Shown here: one piece after another, positions 61,901 to 64,000 of the stretch
Numbering within the stretch: the first letter of the stretch is position 1
Layout: each line of letters begins with the position of its first letter
From: Pseudomonas sp. SLFW
Lineage (GTDB): Bacteria > Pseudomonadota > Gammaproteobacteria > Pseudomonadales > Pseudomonadaceae
Direction of reading: 5' to 3'
Length of the DNA stretch: 64,000 bases
NCBI RefSeq assembly: GCF_009905615.1
Contig: NZ_JAAAKW010000012.1
Coordinates: 100,514-164,513 of the forward strand
Program-made: the position numbers and the translations under genes
Notes under the pieces: model-generated
The model's database searches: none
What the model saw: only the letters and a program-made list of their open reading frames with translations
What the model was told of the DNA's origin: nothing

Positions 61901-63504
61901 CTCTGGAAGGGAGTACTTTCCGTAGACGCTTCAAACTGCTGGGGGATATCGTAGATTCCGCCCCTCTGGTGGTCGACTCATCTACCTTCATTACAACGAT
62001 GGGAGACTTTTTGAGCGGGGCCACCAGTTACGCAGCTTTTCAGACCAAAGCGAGCAGCCGACGCCCGCAAGTCTATGTCGGTGCCAACGACGGTATGCTG
62101 CATGCATTTGACGCCGCCACTGGCGCAGAGACGTTTGCCTTCATTCCTTCTGCCGTCGTGGAAAACCTCCCCGCATTAACGAATAAAACGTACAACACTG
62201 ACTCCTCCCAGCACCGTTTCTTTGTTGATGGCAGCATGGTCACATCGGACGTCTACTTCAAAAGTGACACAAGCTGGCATACCGTACTGATTGGCACGCT
62301 CGGCGCAGGTGGTAAAGAGGTATTTGCGCTTGACGTGACCGACCCGGACAGTATCAAACTGCTTTGGGAGTTTACAGCCCAGTCCGACACGGACCTGGGG
62401 TACACGTTCTCGACGCCCTCCATCGTAAAACTGCACTCCGGTGAATGGGGCGCAGTGTTTGGCAGCGGATACAACGGTAATAACGGCAACGCCAGTCTAT
62501 TTATCCTTAATGCGCAGACAGGGGTTCAAATTGCCAAACTCAAGGTGCCCGACAGCGATCCTAAGGTCGATAATGGCCTTTCCACCCCTGTCATCCTCGA
62601 TACGAATTCAGACGGTATCGCGGACTACGCGTACGCGGGGGATCTGCTGGGTAATCTCTGGCGCTTCGATCTGATCAAACCAGGTTCGTTGACAGAGGAC
62701 ACGTCGGCGAGCAGCTATAAAGTTTCGTTCAGTGGCAAACCTTTATTCACCGCGGCCGCACCCACTGCAGGCGCAGCAGCTCAGTCGATCACCACTCAGC
62801 CGTTGGTTGCACCTCATCCCACGAGCGATGGCGCCCTGGTGATTTTCGGAACAGGCCGTTACTTCACGTCAGGTGACAAGTCCACCACCGATCTTCAGTC
62901 GGTCTACGGTATCTGGGATCCGCTGAACCAAGGGCAAACAGCAACCACGCCTGCGGGAGCGACTGCGAGTAAACCGTTGAGCAGAGCCAGCTTACAGGCC
63001 CAGACTGTATCTGCTGTCAACGGCACTATTGGCACCGCGACTAACTTGCGGACGATCACTCGTAATGGTGTCGACTGGGCCAGCAAGTACGGTTGGTACC
63101 TTGACTTGCAAACAGGCACTGCGGCGACGGGTGAGCGAGTGGTAGACCCGTTGGTAATCAAGGGTAGCGTGTTATCGGTTACCACGCGCACTCCCATCTC
63201 TGGTGTCTGCGAAGCGGGTGTTCAGGGTAAGACACTAAGTCTGGACCCTAATACTGGCGGGTTGAATCCGTACTCCGTCTTTGACTTCAATCGCAATGGC
63301 GTCATTGACAGTGGAGACACTGTGGGCGGCACTATCATCGCCGGATTCGATACCGTTGCAGGAGGGTTCAGCATCATCTCCGGAGTCGGACCGTCGGGGC
63401 TTTCTACGATGTACCGCAGTGATGGCGCGAGCAGCGCTATCGATATGTTTACCGGCTTTCAGTACAACGGCCGCCAAACCTGGCGTGTGATTCCTTCACC
63501 ATAA
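58954..63504 (+). CDS. pilY1: PilY1 tip adhesin/assembly protein
   Basis: 1,516 residues, larger than P. aeruginosa PilY1 (about 1,160). The signal peptide ends SAQA near 37. The N-terminal part has LFFPAYNDASDLDGDGSIEI near 70; the C-terminal part (about 990-1500) is the beta-propeller of the PilY1/PilC family (YVGANDGMLHAFDAATGAE, GTLGAGGKEVFALDVTDPD). A calcium-type site DTNSDGIADY lies near 1216, and another EF-hand-like motif (DFNRNGVID) near 1445. Binds calcium to control pilus extension and retraction, and may carry adhesion. It starts within the pilX stop (TAATG). I see no clear von Willebrand A domain at the N-terminus. Confidence 0.93.
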   Translation: MNIRQSLAVKKSANAVKLVAALMAALGLSSPSAQAAVSQVPAQVPLFVNDSVPPLNMLIVGRDHKLFFPAYNDASDLDGDGSIEIRYKPSITYLGYFDSNVCYSYGGSYFSAADIVVSDAAGNTKKCTGKAGAWSGNYLNYLTTSRADALRKVLYGGYRSTDTSSQTILERAYIPTDAHTWGKEYNGSSADADGYNLNDYTPFSNPPTGSRALFANNTQSTSTGPLLRVVPSVANLRISGWVSREVTQGGAKANDTAFKEVDLTSQIQDFIVRVEVCKKDTSDKKIPLESNCKLYPNGNYKPTGILHDYGEGNQMYFGLMTGTYSNNLQGGAVRKAISSFANEVDTSTGIFGTKNSVGSGYTKGGIIGTLDNLKISKGACSTQGNSITNGTCQDWGNPLAEMMFETLRYFSGVGSDGKAVPPTSGYLSGLSDGTLGLSGLSSWFDPYSATPDQNATNPTYPSCSKPFMTLFSDINPTYDSDLPGSAYPTVSPPSATPVLQDFKAGTLGQKIWNSDVGAGNKNINIGQTPSSYDSGTNPLLPNPTYDDLAPTAKSASSFGNIRGLPEEPAKQGTFNAGAVAYFGNTYPITSLGSQKVQTFSIALSSTLPRIQMPVGSGTITVLPYGKVVNTNGVTEQITGFYIDSLYNMPGQPANPNVNGGRAQAVFRVVFDDSGQGGDYDMDAIVLYTVSVVKTGTVDTLDVRLETVYAQAGYESHMGYTISGTTQDGIYLEVTGGGSGNQHYALDTPNSQLPNSCSAGCTGTGTLLPGMKSGSTVVNGATFKTRNFTPSSSRSVTNLLDPLWYAAKWGGFGDKNNTKDSVPVAGQWDSNKAGTPDNYFLVSSASTLKAQLQAAFSQILQKNSSVAPPSAAPLSNSGSAVTYNGSFNVTLWSGDLTKSTSTYDSTNNTRGTTLEWTAADNVPTADKRNIKIANAAGNDLVDFSYANLANRSFASKNWQNSSTTTTANGLLSSSQVSFLRGDRSLEGSTFRRRFKLLGDIVDSAPLVVDSSTFITTMGDFLSGATSYAAFQTKASSRRPQVYVGANDGMLHAFDAATGAETFAFIPSAVVENLPALTNKTYNTDSSQHRFFVDGSMVTSDVYFKSDTSWHTVLIGTLGAGGKEVFALDVTDPDSIKLLWEFTAQSDTDLGYTFSTPSIVKLHSGEWGAVFGSGYNGNNGNASLFILNAQTGVQIAKLKVPDSDPKVDNGLSTPVILDTNSDGIADYAYAGDLLGNLWRFDLIKPGSLTEDTSASSYKVSFSGKPLFTAAAPTAGAAAQSITTQPLVAPHPTSDGALVIFGTGRYFTSGDKSTTDLQSVYGIWDPLNQGQTATTPAGATASKPLSRASLQAQTVSAVNGTIGTATNLRTITRNGVDWASKYGWYLDLQTGTAATGERVVDPLVIKGSVLSVTTRTPISGVCEAGVQGKTLSLDPNTGGLNPYSVFDFNRNGVIDSGDTVGGTIIAGFDTVAGGFSIISGVGPSGLSTMYRSDGASSAIDMFTGFQYNGRQTWRVIPSP

Positions 63505-63517
63505 GAAACGATGGATT

Positions 63518-63946
63518 ATGACTAATAGTTCTTCAAAACAGCGCGGTTTTACCCTGATAGAGCTGATGATTACCGTTGCTATCGTCGGAATCCTGGCAGC
63601 TATCGCCTATCCGTCGTACACCAAATACGTACAGCGGGGGTATCGGTCCGAAGGGCTTGCCATGCTTAACGATGCGGTGGCGAGGACCGAGCGGTTTTAC
63701 GCTCAGAACAACACGTACGCTGGCGCGACGCTCAAAACGATCGGGCTAGTGGCCGACGATAAAACCACGGTATTGAACTCCACGAACGCGAAATACCAGC
63801 TCACCTTCGTGACGGCTTCATCCTCTTCAACGACTTATACCTTGCAGATTGCGCCGCAAGGCACGCAAACCAATGACACATGCGGCACGATGACAATTGA
63901 TCAGGCAGGAACCAAAACCCCAACCACCGCTGAATGCTGGAAATAA
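63518..63946 (+). CDS. pilE: PilE minor pilin
   Basis: 142 residues. Leader KQRG/FTLIELMITVAIVGILAAIA, then the PilE-type segment YPSYTKYVQRGYRSEGLAML, with two cysteines near the end (DTCGTM, AECWK). It starts 13 bases after pilY1 and ends the operon seen here. pilY2, which lies between pilY1 and pilE in PAO1, is absent. The remaining 54 bases of the window hold nothing I can name. Confidence 0.93.
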   Translation: MTNSSSKQRGFTLIELMITVAIVGILAAIAYPSYTKYVQRGYRSEGLAMLNDAVARTERFYAQNNTYAGATLKTIGLVADDKTTVLNSTNAKYQLTFVTASSSSTTYTLQIAPQGTQTNDTCGTMTIDQAGTKTPTTAECWK

Positions 63947-64000
63947 CATCACCGCCCCCAACACCCCTGCACCTGGCTCGTATACACATCTCAGAGCCCA

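Overview
The window is chromosomal DNA from a Pseudomonas of the fluorescens/syringae type rather than P. aeruginosa. The evidence is gene order plus content. The series ampE-ampD-DUF1631-nadC-(pilA)-pilBCD-coaE-yacG ... DUF1780-DUF3094-ndh ... clpB-pgeF-rluD-bamD-pilS-pilR-thiO-fimU-pilVWXY1E is the order I recall from the PAO1 PA4521-PA4556 region. The intergenic spaces also carry paired REP elements (REPINs) typical of P. fluorescens/P. syringae. Most coding DNA is high in GC, with marked local exceptions noted below.

Layout. 1-8.9 kb: a truncated PotE-like antiporter, a stand-alone SurE, the ampDE peptidoglycan-recycling/beta-lactamase-signalling pair, a DUF1631 protein, nadC, and two small lipoproteins. 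8.9-14.3 kb: tRNA-Thr, then the type IV pilus core (pilA divergent from pilBCD-coaE-yacG). 14.4-22.4 kb: an accessory metabolic block with a CbiM-like membrane protein, a YcaC-type hydrolase with a divergent LysR regulator, and a FAH-hydrolase/SDR/hydroxyacid-dehydrogenase operon with an MFS carrier and a divergent AraC regulator. 22.6-27.8 kb: DUF1780, DUF3094, type II NADH dehydrogenase, a GAF-PAS-GGDEF protein and an orphan pstS. 27.9-44.3 kb: one 16.5-kb gene for a 5,486-residue repeat-built autotransporter. 44.7-45.8 kb: a small unknown gene and a tRNA cluster (Asn-Pro-Lys-Pro). 46.1-51.9 kb: clpB, pgeF, rluD, bamD. 52-64 kb: pilS-pilR, thiO and the minor pilin operon fimU-pilVWXY1E.

The genes group around the cell surface. 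Almost a full set of pilus structure, assembly, processing and control genes is present. PilS-PilR at 52-55 kb is expected to act on a sigma-54 promoter that I can read in front of pilA at 9.5 kb, with a perfect dyad upstream at enhancer distance. The giant autotransporter is the standout object. Its passenger is made of eight long super-modules, each carrying one to three copies of a beta-helix repeat, and it ends in a normal outer-membrane barrel. It lies between ndh and clpB, where I recall PAO1 having the lepA/lepB two-partner exoprotein genes, so this looks like a site where large surface proteins are exchanged. A diguanylate-cyclase-like protein and BamD, which helps insert barrels, are encoded nearby.

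Limits: all calls come from reading the sequence and its translations by eye. No database search or computed statistic stands behind them. Base-composition figures are hand counts of single 60-base lines.
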